DNA from: Chionoecetes opilio
Lineage: Eukaryota > Arthropoda > Malacostraca > Decapoda > Majidae
DNA: 64,000 nt
Assembly (NCBI GenBank): GCA_016584305.1
Contig: JACEEZ010025433.1
Coordinates: 26,946-90,945 of the forward strand
Reading direction: 5' to 3'
A program made the position numbers and the translations under genes. The notes under the pieces are model-generated. The model was not told the DNA's origin. It did not search any database and saw only the letters and a list, made by a program, of their open reading frames with translations. This document shows, piece by piece, positions 23,856 to 35,537 of the stretch (position 1 is its first letter; every line of letters begins with the position of its first letter).

Positions 23856-24075
23856 AAATAATACTCCTAATTTCACCGTGTGAAATATAGGGATGGTATA
23901 AAAAGTAAGGAGACAGGACAGGGATAACTGTGCAGTACTCTTGTACAGTAGATATGCACACCCCTCACGATTGTCTGCATACACTTCTGCCACAGTCATC
24001 CCTATCTTACCTCCTTACTTATAGTGCCATATCTATATCCCTCACATTGATATTCGGATGCATCATTGATTTACT
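23856..24075. repeat. Imperfect ~220-bp hairpin (fold-back element)
   Basis: The left arm (about 23,856-23,960) and right arm (about 23,970-24,075) are reverse complements at roughly 70-75 percent. Matching words include AAGTAAGGAG and AGGGATAACTG/AGGGATGACTG. Almost no loop. Could be a MITE or a transcribed hairpin. Confidence 0.65.
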
Positions 24076-25344
24076 TGTAAAGTGGCGACAATATGGGGCT
24101 TGTGTGGGTCCGGCACGCTTTGGCTTGCATGTAGCATAGAAAATAAATAAAACATCTACGAAATATCAGATGTATATTTTCATCAGATGTGTTTAGAGGC
24201 ATCTCACCAAACTCAAACAGTCCCTCGGACAAAACCTGTAGCAAGATAAAGTTGTTGGTTGTGTGTGTGTCAAGAAAGTCACGGGATTAAACCTTGGCCA
24301 GCGGGCCCGATTGGGCTCCAAGAATGCTGCGGCTGATTTGTGTCATGCTTAATAGCGGTAACCAGTCATTATTCGTGCTCTGGTTGAAATCACATATTCA
24401 GCAATGGATGATGGTGAAAATAAATGTAAGATTTTGTCTAAAAATGCTTCGTTACAGAGATATAACGATTTTTTTGATAAAATAGATGACACTAGAATGG
24501 CAGGAGCAACTTTTTCAGCAGCTTTTACAAACCTTCTAAAAGTCAAATATGACAGTTGCAAGTTGCCAGATGTATATACATGCCGTGATGTTTTTCTTAT
24601 ATTGTACTGTGTTAGAAGTAGTAGCAGCAGTGGTAGTAGTAGTAGTGGTAGTAGTAAATATAACAGTAGTGGTGGTAGAAGTAGCAGTAGTAGGTAATAG
24701 TAGTATTGTAATGTAATGTATTATGTATTGGTGTTATGGCACTGGATATATTATATGTAGTATGTGTAGGATGAAACATATATTAGCAGCATGTAGTCAT
24801 GTTGGAGGTGTATGTACGTGTGTCCTGCCTCTTTCAGCAACACAGCTGTTATTGTGTTGCTCGGACATACACCACCTCGTTAATAGTGTTGACAATGGAC
24901 ATAATGGTGTTGTTCCGCTGCTGCTTACATTCTTGAGAATGCATAGTCAGTGTTTTGTGTGTGCCTGTGGTTAATTGCCACTTATCTTAGTTGATAAGCA
25001 ACTGCACACACGGGTGTGTTTGCGTCATCGTCGTGTGAACAGCGAACAGCGTGTGAACTGTTCTCATCCCACGCACTCAGCACTTCCTGGATAAACATCT
25101 GTTCAAGAATGAAGTCTTTCCTTTATAACTCGCCGACGGAGGGCCGGAAAGACAGAAGAGGAGGAGACGCCAGTCCAGGCGCTCCTAAGCTTAGACTTCA
25201 TGAAAGTCTGAGTGTACGCACTCACCTGTGAGTGAGTGAGTACTTGTCACGATATTAACTGTTCGGGCCTGTCTATTAAGATTTAAACTTTCTTGGCCGT
25301 TTGTATTGAACCTGTGACTTTATATTATAAACATAACCTTATAA

Positions 25345-25350
<6 letters not shown>
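24076..25350. other. Unassigned sequence upstream of the cysteine-rich gene
   Basis: Contains a 97-codon plus ORF at 24,404-24,697 (starts MDDGENKCKILSKNASLQRY) whose last third is the AGT/AGC microsatellite. No domain recognised. Expected place for promoter and 5' exons of the minus-strand gene, but none could be fixed. Confidence 0.35.
24612..24708 (+). repeat. (AGT/AGC/GGT)n trinucleotide microsatellite
   Basis: About 95 bases of AGT with AGC and GGT variants; reads as Ser/Gly. Confidence 0.9.
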
Positions 25351-25351
<1 letters not shown>

Positions 25352-25390
<39 letters not shown>

Positions 25391-25395
25391 TATAT

Positions 25396-25427
<32 letters not shown>

Positions 25428-25542
25428 TAATATATATTATATATAATATATATATATATATAATTATTATATATATATATAATATATATATATAATATAT
25501 ATTATATATATATATTATATATATATATAATACATATATATT
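25352..25542. repeat. (AT)n microsatellite
   Basis: About 190 bases of TA repeats, just left of the unit that is duplicated at 30,360. Confidence 0.9.
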
Positions 25543-27467
25543 TATAATAAAGTATTGTCTCACTCGATCTTTGGCACTTATTTTACTTACTTACAAATAC
25601 TTTAACGTTACTTAAATCAGCAAGCCTTCCTTAAACCCGCTCGACCACTTGCAATTACTACCATATTGATGTATATACCTCTGGGCAGTAAACCTTATCT
25701 GCCTATCAGGAGGGCATCACTTGGCAATCACCCCTACACGTCAGAGACCTGTATCTTACATGGGTAGATCCCGTTACCTGTACAAATAACAAGCTTAGAA
25801 AAGGGTAACATTGGTAGTAGTGTGGTGCCAGGGTTTTTGTGAGTTTTTACTGACACCTTTAAATGAATGATATTAATTGGTTAGAATTCTACATTGATTA
25901 CAACTGAATTGAGAGTTGAAATTTGTCTTATGACTTCACTATTTAATTATAGTACGAACACTTCTCGCTGCGGAGAGTACTGAAATGGGAATGAACTTAA
26001 GGGGAAGGGGTAGGAGTTAGGGTTAAGGGGAAGGGGTAGGAGTTTAAGGAGTAAGGGGAAATGCTGCCACCAGCTCAAGCGAGTAGTTCTCTGGTTACTC
26101 CCTGAGCACGTTTGAATATATATATGATTTATTTGGTAGTCGGGGTTTATACTTAGTATTACACCGAGTGAGGCTGAAAACTCTTTTTTGGAAGTGTGGG
26201 GAAGTATTGTCCTAACACAGAATAATCACCTGAGGTTTTACTAAATAACACAAGAACTATATTTGAAACATCATCCTATTTATTCATCATGAAATATTTT
26301 TTCTTTTGTTTGAGATCTTAGACACACATATAAGCTCTAGTCCGGCACAGGAAAGCTCTCCAACCCGACACAGGAAAGCTCTCTAATCCGACACAGGAAA
26401 GCTCTCCAATCCGACACAGGAAAGCTCTCCAATCCGACACAGGAAAGCTCTTGAGAGCATAACCTCCATCACTGAATCCTATTAATGAATTATCATTTAC
26501 GTATATAACATACCGCTGAATACTTGTAGTATACATGGAGAATATAAGGGGGGAATATAAGAGTAATAATGTTGTTTGTGTTCACTAAACCATGTGACGG
26601 GGTTTTTCGTCAGACTGAGACGTCCGCGGAGCCTTGAGTGAAGTGAGTGGGGAGACGCCTCACTGGAGTGAAGGGAGTGAGAGACTGGCGTTAATAACAC
26701 TTATAAGGATGGGGCAGGCCTCCTATGCGTTAATGAAACTGAACAACTGTACCTATATATGAGCATATAGATAGATAGATTATAACAAGAAAGGGGGGGG
26801 GAAATAGGAGTGAGTTACTGAGGTCTTACCTGGAGTGAAGGGAGTGAGAAACTGGCCCCCTCGCTGCAGGAACAACGCCGAGGTTGAGAGAAGCGGGAAA
26901 AATAGGAATGTTCGGATCCTTAGGACCGGCCTCTCCTAAAGGGATTATAAGACCTCGAATGACTCTAATTAGCTAACGAAACAAGTATGCATATAAATTG
27001 GCTGCCTATGATGCAGTTTTTTTACTTTGATATAGAAGAATTTAATATGTTTACTCTAATATCCAGGGAAAGATGTTCTCCCTTTTTGTGTAGCCTCCGA
27101 ACATGTGTTTCAGAGCGACGAGGTAGGGGAGACAGAATAGAAATTTGGTCGACTCTCAATTTAGCGAATAAAACGACTAGCCCACCCATTTATGAACGTG
27201 ATCTTTCACTATGGTATCTATTTTGAAGGACATTAAGAATCTAAGAGTGTTCCTTGATCTGATAGGAGGGTGAGGAAAGGAGGAAAGTTTTTGAATCTAC
27301 CAGTTACCGATGATCACGAAATAAATGTCCCACGCATTTTGACTCGTATCCGGAGTGTATGGGGGGAGGGAGCGAGGGAGTAGATAGAAGTGAGAGATAG
27401 AAAGAAAAAAATAGAAGGATAAATATTGGCGAACAAAAGTTTGATTGACTTAGTATAATAAAAATAA

Positions 27468-30012
27468 CACTGGTCAACACGATATTTTTGGCAAAAGGTT
27501 TTAAAACAAATTATAACTGAATTTGGGCTGCTGATTACGAATATGAACTCAATTTTTGTCTATCACATCAGGATTTCGCGATATAGCATTTTTCAATTTC
27601 TGATGAAAATGATTCATCAGCCTATATATCGAAGGTTTCGAAATAAAAACACGTGATTTTTAGTAATACTTTTGTATATTCTTAATCAAGGAATTACAAA
27701 GATTACGAAGTCCATGTACAAGTAAATCAAATATAGAGACATAATTGAAATAGAAAATATAAACAATACATATATATTGGGCACAGATCAATGGCAAGTA
27801 GCAGTTATGTGAATTTTTTTTTCTTGGCTGATCTCTGATGTACAGCTTCTTGGTTGTCTCTCATCAAGCTCCAGCAATAATCCGCCATCATATGTGAGTC
27901 CTCACCGCCCCCTTGATACCGTTCTTCCATTGTTTTAATGTCCTGATGAAAACGCTCCCCCTTGTTCCTCGCTCACATCCCCAAGGTTCTCCGGAAACTT
28001 GTCTAAACGGCTGTGTAAATAGTGAACCTTGATACTCTTTCTACATCCAGATCTCGCAGGCTCATTAGTAGCTCTTCCACAATCTCTTCATAGTTGTCTG
28101 CTTTCTTATTCCCTAGAAAATTCTTCACTACATTACAAAATGCATTCCAAGCTCTTTCTTCTGTCTCATTCTTGATGTGATAAAATTTGGATCTCTCATT
28201 AGTGTTCTTATTTGAGGTCCATCAAATATTCCAGCCTTTTTCTTCTCTTCACTAAGACCAGGAAAAGTTGAACATATATAGCTGAAGCATTCTCCACTGT
28301 GATCAAGAGCTTTGACGAACTGCTTCATCAATCCAAGTTTTTATGTGCAAGGGAGGAAAGACAATCTTCTTCCTATCCACTAGAGGATCATTGATGACAT
28401 TCTTATCGCCAGATGCCAAACTCTGTCGCTGAGGCCATTCTTTTTTCACCCATGCTCTGCTGTAGCTCTACTGTCCCAGTAACACATAAAACAGGGGTAT
28501 TTTGTGTACCCTCCTTGCTGACCTAAAAGAAAGTTAACCATTCTCAAATCGACACAATTAACCACCCATGAACATGATATTGCAACCTCTCTAGGACAAT
28601 CTGATGTTGTTATATTCTTCTTTAAGTTTTACAGAATGACCTATTGGTACAGAGCCATACTTATTTCCATTGTGTAACAGAACACATTTCAAACTTCTTT
28701 TGAACTGTCAATAAAAAGCTCCAATCCCTTGAATCATATGCTAGCAGTCCCATAAAAGAAGTAGCCCTTCTACATCAGTACAATAGACAAGCTGGCCATC
28801 TGAATGGAAGTACTTACGCAGTTCTGCTTCCTGTTACGATAAAAGAGCCACCTGTGCCGGGTTTCAGCATTCGATTCTCTTGCAGTCTTGAAGACAACAG
28901 TTCAGCAGACTCTTTTGGTAGATAAAGATCTCTAACCAAATCATTCAAAGCACGACTGAGTAAACAGAATTGGTTTGTCACATCTTCATCAGATGGCTGA
29001 AAAATATCTGTAGTGTCTTCTTCATCAGTGGGAGCAGGTGAGCAGAGATCTGTTTCATCATTTTTTTGAAGCTCAGTAAATATTGGTACAGGTATTTCTT
29101 CACTATGGGTAATGGTCGAATAGCTGAAGGATACTTGGGTATTGCAAATATTTTTTGTTTTTCTTATTGAAACCTTTTACATTGACAAGGCAGAAATAGC
29201 GGGCATCTAAATGATTGCTTGGTTCTCTCCAAACCATAGGCACTCCAAACTTAAGTTTAGCCTTCTTCCTTGAGACATGATCTCAAAGTCTCAACACAGG
29301 TTTTGCACACTTTGTGAGGAGCCCAATGCTTGTCTTGGTCTCCAAGTGGTACTTTGAAAGTACGCAAAATACACGCTCTTAACAAAGTCAGTAATGTTGG
29401 CGCCTCTGAGTCTTCAAAGTAAGCTTCCACAGATGTAGCAAAATATATTTGGATCATTTGAGCACTTTTCTTCTGTGAGATGTAGAGGCCATTGTTAGAG
29501 CAGCAACACCAACTGCGGACAAATAAAAGAAAAAAAGTTGTTAGCTACCTGAGTTGTTCCTTGAATTTGCTACCCAACCACCTACACCTTAGGCATTGTT
29601 TCACAAAAAAGAAACAACAGGAGAAACACAATAAATAACTCAATTCAATGTAACATTCAATAATAAGACACTACCTGCGGACGATTGCTGTGCAAGTTGA
29701 AATGTGTTTGTTTACTTTCGTATCATAAAGAATGGGAATGTTATGCATGTTCAAAGAAAACGAAGATATTCTCCAGTTTATTGGGAGACTGAATTAAAAA
29801 TAAACCATATAATCCGGCCCTTTTGCTACACTACTCAATAGAAGGATAAATTTTTCTTGAAATTCATGAAAATGGAATATATACCTATAGCGCAAAAACG
29901 TGATGTGATAGAGAAAATATAAGATCAGATTTGAATTCAGCACCCTCAAATTAGTCTAAAACTGTTCTTAAATTCCATGCCAGAACTTTTTTTTTTTTTT
30001 TTTTGACCAGTG
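27468..30012 (-). mobile_element. DNA transposon copy 1: CACTGGTCAA ends, TAA target duplication
   Basis: It starts CACTGGTCAA and ends TTGACCAGTG (10-bp perfect inverted repeat), followed inside the right end by a run of about 20 T. Target TAA occurs at 27,465-27,467 and 30,013-30,015. The diverged LTR at 43,833-43,835 has a single TAA at the same place, proving the insertion limits. 2,545 bp with one minus-strand gene. Confidence 0.9.
27805..29492 (-). pseudogene. Putative transposase of the CACTGGTCAA element, copy 1 (many frameshifts)
   Basis: Same gene as at 32,614-34,306 but with more single-base insertions and deletions (for example in the acidic region near 28,980 and around 29,100-29,400), so that only short frames of 60-70 codons survive. 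The stops are at shared sites or caused by indels in runs. If the duplication is an assembly artefact, this is simply the less polished reading of the same gene. Confidence 0.8.
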
Positions 30013-30318
30013 TAATCTGTTCCCCCCAGATGCGGGGTCTAGGTGGCAACTTGCCCCAGAACAGTGTATGGAGATTGAAATCTTTTATCCTTCTTACAGA
30101 CATAACCCGGGAATTGTATGATAGGAATTTCCATCCTATCTCTCCCGAATACCGGGCATTACACACGTCTATTCTCCGGGAAAATTAAATTCTTCAATAT
30201 CAAATTAACTACTCACGGCTCTCCCGTTTCCTTTCTAAAGCTGTGTCAGAGAGAGGGTGATGGGCGAATTAGATGAATTTAATAGAATCTTTTTCTTTGA
30301 ACGGGTATGTGGCGACGG

Positions 30319-30319
30319 N
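30319..30319. other. Unresolved base (N) at the duplication join
   Basis: Single N between GGCGACGG and an AT run. Gypsy internal sequence to the left stops here and the left flank of the LTR restarts about 55 bases later. Confidence 0.9.
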
Positions 30320-32274
30320 TATAATATATATATATATATATATATAAATCATATATTATAATATAGTATTGCCATCGATTTTGGACTTTTACTACTTACA
30401 ATACTTAAGTCTTAAATCAGCAAGCCTTCCTTAAACCCGCTCGACCACTTGCAATTACTACCATATTGATGTATATACCTCTGGGCAGTAAACCTATCTG
30501 CCTATCAGGAGGGCATCACTTGGCAATCACCCCTACACGTCAGAGACCTGTATCTTACATGGGTAGATCCGTTACCTGTGCAAAAAACAAGCTTAGAAAA
30601 GGGTAACATTGGTAGTATTTGTGGTGCCAGGGTTTTTGTGAGTTTTTACTGACACCTTTAAATGAATGATATTAACTGGTTAGAATTCTACATTGATTAC
30701 AACTGAATTGAGAGTTGAAATTTGTCTTATGACTTCACTATTTAATTATAGTACGAACACTTCTCGCTGCGGAGAGTACTGAAATGGGAATGAACTTAAG
30801 GGGAAGGGGTAGGAGTTAGGGTTAAGGGGAAGGGGTAGGAGTTAAGGAGTAAGGGGAAATGCTGCCACCAGCTCAAGCGAGTAGTTCTCTGGTTTACTCC
30901 CTGAGCACGTTTGAATATATATATGATTTATTTGGTAGTCGGGGTTGATACTTAGTATTACACCGAGTGAGGCTGAAAACTCTTTTTTGGAAGTGTGGGG
31001 AAGTATTGTCCTAACACAGAATAATCACCTGAGGTTTTTACTAAATAACACAAGAACTATATTTGAAACATCATCCTATTTATTCATCATGAAATATTAT
31101 TTCTTTTGTTTGAGATCTTAGACACACATATAAGCTCTAGTCCGGCACAGGAAAGCTCTCCAACCCGACACAGGAAAGCTCTCTAATCCGACACAGGAAA
31201 GCTCTCCAATCCGACACAGGAAAGCTCTCCAATCCGACACAGGAAAGCTCTTGAGAGCATAACCTCCATCACTGAATCCTATTAATGAATTATCATTTAC
31301 GTATATAACATACCGCTGAATACTTGTAGGTATACATGGAGAATATAAGGGGGGAATATAAGAGTAATAATGTTGTTTGTGTTCACTTAAACCATGTGAC
31401 GGGGTTTTTCGTCAGACTGAGACGTCCGTCGGAGCCTTGAGTGAAGTGAGTGGGGAGACGCCTCACTGGAGTGAAGGGAGTGAGAGACTGGCGTTAATAA
31501 CACTTATAAGGATGGGGCAGGCCTCCTATGCGTTAATGAAACTGAACAACTGTACCTATATATGAGCATATAGATAGATAGATTATAACAAGAAAGGGGG
31601 GGGGGAAATAGGAGTGAGTTACTGAGGTCTTACCTGGAGTGAAGGGAGTGAGAAACTGGCCCCCTCGCTGCAGGAACAACGCCGAGGTTGAGAGAAGCGG
31701 GAAAAATAGGAATGTTCGGATCCTTAGGACCGGCCTCTCCTAAAGGGATTATAAGACCTCGAATGACTCTAATTAGCTAACGAAACAAGTATGCATATAA
31801 ATTGGCTGCCTATGATGCAGTTTTTTTACTTTGATATAGAAGAATTTAATATGTTTACTCTAATATCCAGGGAAAGATGTTCTCCCTTTTTGTGTAGCCT
31901 CCGAACATGTGTTTCAGAGCGACGAGGTAGGGGAGACAGAATAGAAATTTGGTCGACTCTCAATTTAGCGAATAAAACGACTAGCCCACCCATTTATGAA
32001 CGTGATCTTTCACTATGGTATCTATTTTGAAGGACATTAAGAATCTAAGAGTGTTCCTTGATCTGATAGGAGGGTGAGGAAAGGAGGAAAGTTTTTGAAT
32101 CTACCAGTTACCGATGATCACGAAATAAATGTCCCACGCATTTTGACTCGTATCCGGAGTGTATGGGGGGAGGGAGCGAGGGAGTAGATAGAAGTGAGAG
32201 ATAGAAAGAAAAAAAATAGAAGGATAAATATTAGGCGAACAAAAGTTTGATTGACCTTAGTATAATAAAAATAA

Positions 32275-34825
32275 CACTGGTCAACACGATATTTTTGGCA
32301 AAAGGTTTTAAAACAAATTATAACTGAATTTGGGCTGCTGATTACGAATATGAACTCAATTTTTGTCTATCACATCAGGATTTCGCGATATAGCATTTTT
32401 CAATTTCTGATGAAAATGATTCATCAGCCTATATATCGAAGGTTTCAAGATAAAAACACGTGATTTTTAGTAATACATTTTGTATATTCTTAATCAAGGA
32501 ATTACAAAGATTACGAAGTCCATGTACAAGTAAATCAAATATAGAGACATAATTGAAATAGAAAATATAAACAATACATATATATTGGTGCACAGATCAA
32601 TGGCAAGTAGCAGTTATGTGAATTTTTTTTTCTTGGCTGATCTCTGATGTACAGCTTCTTGGTTGTCTCTCATCAAGCTCCAGCAATAATCCGCCATCAT
32701 ATGTGAGTCTCACCGGCCTTGATACCGTTCTTCCATTGTTTTAATGTCCTGATGAAAACGCTCCCCTTGTTCCTCGCTCACATCCCCAAGGTTCTCCGGA
32801 AACTTGTCTAAACGGCTGTGTAAATAGTGAACCTTGATACTCTTTCTACATCCAAGATCTCGCAGGCTCATTAGTAGCTCTTCCACAATCTCTTCATAGT
32901 TGTCTGCTTTCTTATTCCCTAGAAAATTCTTCACCACATTACAAATGCATTCCAAGCTCTTCTTCTGTCTCATTCATTGATGTGATAAAATTTGGATCTC
33001 TCATTAGTGTTCTTATTTGAGGTCCATCAAATATTCCAGCCTTTTTCTTCTCTTCACTAAGACCAGGAAAAGTTGAACATATATAGCTGAAGCATTCTCC
33101 ACTGTGATCAAGAGCTTTGACGAACTGCTTCATCAATCCAAGTTTTATGTGCAAGGGAGGAAAGACAATCTTCTTCCTATCCACTAGAGGATCATTGATG
33201 ACATTCTTATCGCCAGATGCCAAACTCTGTCGCTGAGGCCATTCTTTTTTCACCCAATGCTCTGCTGTAGCTCTACTGTCCCAGTAACACATAAAACAGG
33301 GGTATTTTGTGTACCCTCCTTGCTGACCTAAAAGAAAGTTAACCATTCTCAAATCGACACAAATTAACCACCCATGAACATGATATTGCAACCTCTCTAG
33401 GACAATCTTGATGTTGTTATATTCTTCTTTAAGTTTTACAGAATGACCTATTGGTACAGAGCCATACTTATTTCCATTGTGTAACAGAAACACATTTCAA
33501 ACTTCTTTTGGAACTGTCAATAAAAGCCTCCAATCCCTTGAATCATATGCTAGCAGTCCCATAAAAAGAAGTAGCCCTTCTACATCAGTACAATAGACAA
33601 GCTGGCCATCTGAATGGAAGTACTTACGCAGTTCTGCTTCCCTGTTACGATAAAATGAGCCCACTGTGCCGGGTTTCAGCATTCGATTCTCTTGCAGTCT
33701 TGAAGACAACAGTTCAGCAGACTCTTTTGGTAGATAAAGATCTCTAACCAAATCATTCAAAGCAGACTGAGTAAACAGAATTGGTTTGTCACAATCTTCA
33801 TCAGATGGCTGAAAAATATCTGTAGTGTCTTCTTCATCAGTGGGAGCAGGTGAGCAGAGATCTGTTTCATCATTTTTTTGAAGCTCAGTAAATATTGGTA
33901 CAGGTATTTCTTCACTATGGGTAACTGGTCGAATAGCTGAAGGGATACTTGGGTATTGCAAATATTTTTTGTTTTTCTTATTGAAACCTTTTACATTGAC
34001 AAGGCAGAAATAGCAGTCATCTAAATGATTGCTTGGTTCTCTCCAAACCATAGGCACTCCAAACTTAAGTTTAGCCTTCTTTCCTTGAGACCATGATCTC
34101 AAAGTCTCAACACAGGTTTTGCACACTTTGTGAGGAGCCCAATGCTTGTCTTGGTCTCCAAGTGGTACTTTGAAGTACGCAAAATACACGCTCTTAACAA
34201 AGTCAGTAATGTTGCGCCTCTGAGTCTTCAAAGTAAAGCTTCCACAGATGTAGCAAAATATATTTGGATCATTTGAGCACTTTCTTCTGTGAGATGTAGA
34301 GGCCATTGTTAGAGCAGCAACACCAACTGCGGACAAATAAAAGAAAAAAAGTTGTTAGCTACCTGAGTTGTTCCTTGAATTTGCTACCCAACCACCTACA
34401 CCTTAGGCATTGTTTCACAAAAAAGAAACAACAGGAGAAACACAATAAATAACTCAATTCAATGTAACATTCAATAATAAGACACTACCTGCGGACGATT
34501 GCTGTGCAAGTTGAAATGTGTTTGTTTACTTTCGTATCATAAAGAATGGGAATGTTATGCATGTTCAAAGAAAACGAAGATATTCTCCAGTTTATTGGGA
34601 GACTGAATTAAAAATAAACCATATAATCCGGCCCTTTTGCTACACTACTCAATAGAAGGATAAATTTTTCTTGAAATTCATGAAAATGGAATATATACCT
34701 ATAGCGCAAAAACGTGATGTGATAGAGAAAATATAAGATCAGATTTGAATTCAGCACCCTCAAATTAGTCTAAAACTGTTCTTAAATTCCATGCCAGAAC
34801 TTTTTTTTTTTTTTTTTGACCAGTG
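32275..34825 (-). mobile_element. DNA transposon copy 2: CACTGGTCAA ends, TAA target duplication
   Basis: 2,551 bp; ends CACTGGTCAA / TTGACCAGTG; TAA at 32,272-32,274 and 34,826-34,828. Structurally complete and carries the better-preserved transposase. CACTG ends with a 3-bp duplication resemble the CACTA/EnSpm or CMC group, but the protein is not a typical CACTA transposase. Classification is open. Confidence 0.9.
32614..34306 (-). pseudogene. Putative transposase of the CACTGGTCAA element (copy 2, near-intact)
   Basis: About 560 codons from ATG at 34,306 (MASTSHRRKC) to TAA at 32,614; frameshifts near 33,510, 33,495, 32,970 and 32,710. The N-terminus has paired Cys (FCYICGSF, then KVCKTCVETL), like a zinc finger. 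An acidic linker (PAPTDEEDTTDIFQPSDEDC) follows. The core then reads FIDSSKRSLK (about 33,515), LLHNGNKYGSVPIGHS, ICVDLRMVNFLLGQQGGYTK, YPCFMCYWDSR, FPPLHIKLGLMKQFVKALD, GIFDGPQIRTLMRDPNF and finally EEQGERFHQDIKTMEERYQG. This is a family I know from many unannotated invertebrate proteins. Its place as the only gene between inverted ends with a target duplication argues that it is the transposase. Asp in FIDSSK, Asp in CVDLRM and Glu in EEQGERFHQD are candidate catalytic residues (inference). Confidence 0.75.
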
Positions 34826-34976
34826 TAATCTGTTCCCCCCAGATGCGGGGTCTAGGTGGCAACTTGCCCCAGAACAGTGTATGGAGATTGAAATCTTTTA
34901 TCCTTCTTACAGACATAACCCGGGAATTGTATGATAGGAATTTCCATCCTATCTCTCCCGAATACCGGGCATTACA

Positions 34977-35537
34977 CACTTATTCCGGGAAAATAAATTT
35001 CTTCAATATCAAATTAACTACTCACGGTCTCCCCGTTTCCTTTCTAAAGCTGTTGTCAAGAGGAGATGGGTGTATGGGGCAAATTTTAGAATGAATTTAA
35101 TAGAGATTCTTCTATTTTTTTGAAACGGGTGTCTGAATGTGTTTAGATTACACGAATATTCAATGAAAGAAATATCCCAATCGACCTCTGACTGGGTAGT
35201 AACGTGGTCGTCAAATCCTGACTCAGTACCCGTATTCTCGACGTCAGGTTCGTCCCAGGAGTGCACACCGGCTACTCCTGGTTAGATAACGAGAGCCTGA
35301 CGAGTCCTGAAATATCCGTCACCCTTCAAGCTGGTCGACTGTGAACTGAGTAGCAGTACTACTATCTCGAATTAAAATACTCCTCCCACTGAACCAGGCT
35401 GAGCCCGTGAAAAATAGACACCCCGAAGTCTTGAACTGAAAAAATCTCCGAGATCCAATTGTTGTGCTCTAGTCCGGCACACACTCACCTCTGTGACTCA
35501 GTATTTATTTCTAACACATCCTAACCTAAAATACCAT
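34977..35537 (-). other. Gypsy 3' untranslated region
   Basis: Between the integrase stop and the 3' LTR. An 82-codon minus frame at 35,018-35,266 (HSWDEPDVENTGTESGFDD) has no recognisable domain. A piece CTCTAGTCCGGCACA near 35,468 recurs in the LTR minisatellite. Confidence 0.5.

Larger units (their letters stand above)
25821..30163 (-). mobile_element. Ty3/gypsy LTR, copy 1, with nested DNA transposon
   Basis: On the element (minus) strand it runs from TGTAATGCCCGGTATTC to GGCACCACA, so TG...CA ended. About 1,795 bases without the 2,545-base insert and its 3-base duplication. It contains a 23-bp minisatellite (26,338-26,452, five CACAGGAAAGCTCTC units). Confidence 0.75.
25560..30318. repeat. 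First copy of a ~4.8 kb segment that recurs at 30,360-35,110
   Basis: The two copies are almost identical, including unique flanks on both sides of the LTR: TCAGCAAGCCTTCCTTAAAC to the left, and AAATTAACTACTCACGG with about 130 further bases to the right. Differences are mostly one-base indels. The offset is exactly 4,800 over the first part. An N sits at 30,319 where copy 1 ends. Two insertions with the same flanks are not expected biologically, so I read this as one locus assembled twice. Confidence 0.8.
30620..34976 (-). mobile_element. 3' LTR of the Ty3/gypsy element (copy 2), with nested transposon
   Basis: Same ends as copy 1 (TGTAATGCCC...CACCACA on the minus strand); about 1,803 bases without the insert. 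Directly abuts the pol 3' region at 34,977 onward, so it is the 3' LTR of the element whose genes run from 40,970 down to 35,538. The 23-bp minisatellite is at 31,138-31,252. The base content just outside TGTAATG is not strongly purine-rich, so the polypurine tract is weak. Confidence 0.75.

Noticed and set aside
27468..30012. Calling two independent transposon insertions (copies 1 and 2)
   Set aside because: Both lie at the same LTR position with the same outer flanks, so they are the same insertion assembled or duplicated twice.
35018..35266. Envelope or extra gene at the gypsy 3' end
   Set aside because: Only 82 codons, no signal peptide, membrane segment or known motif.
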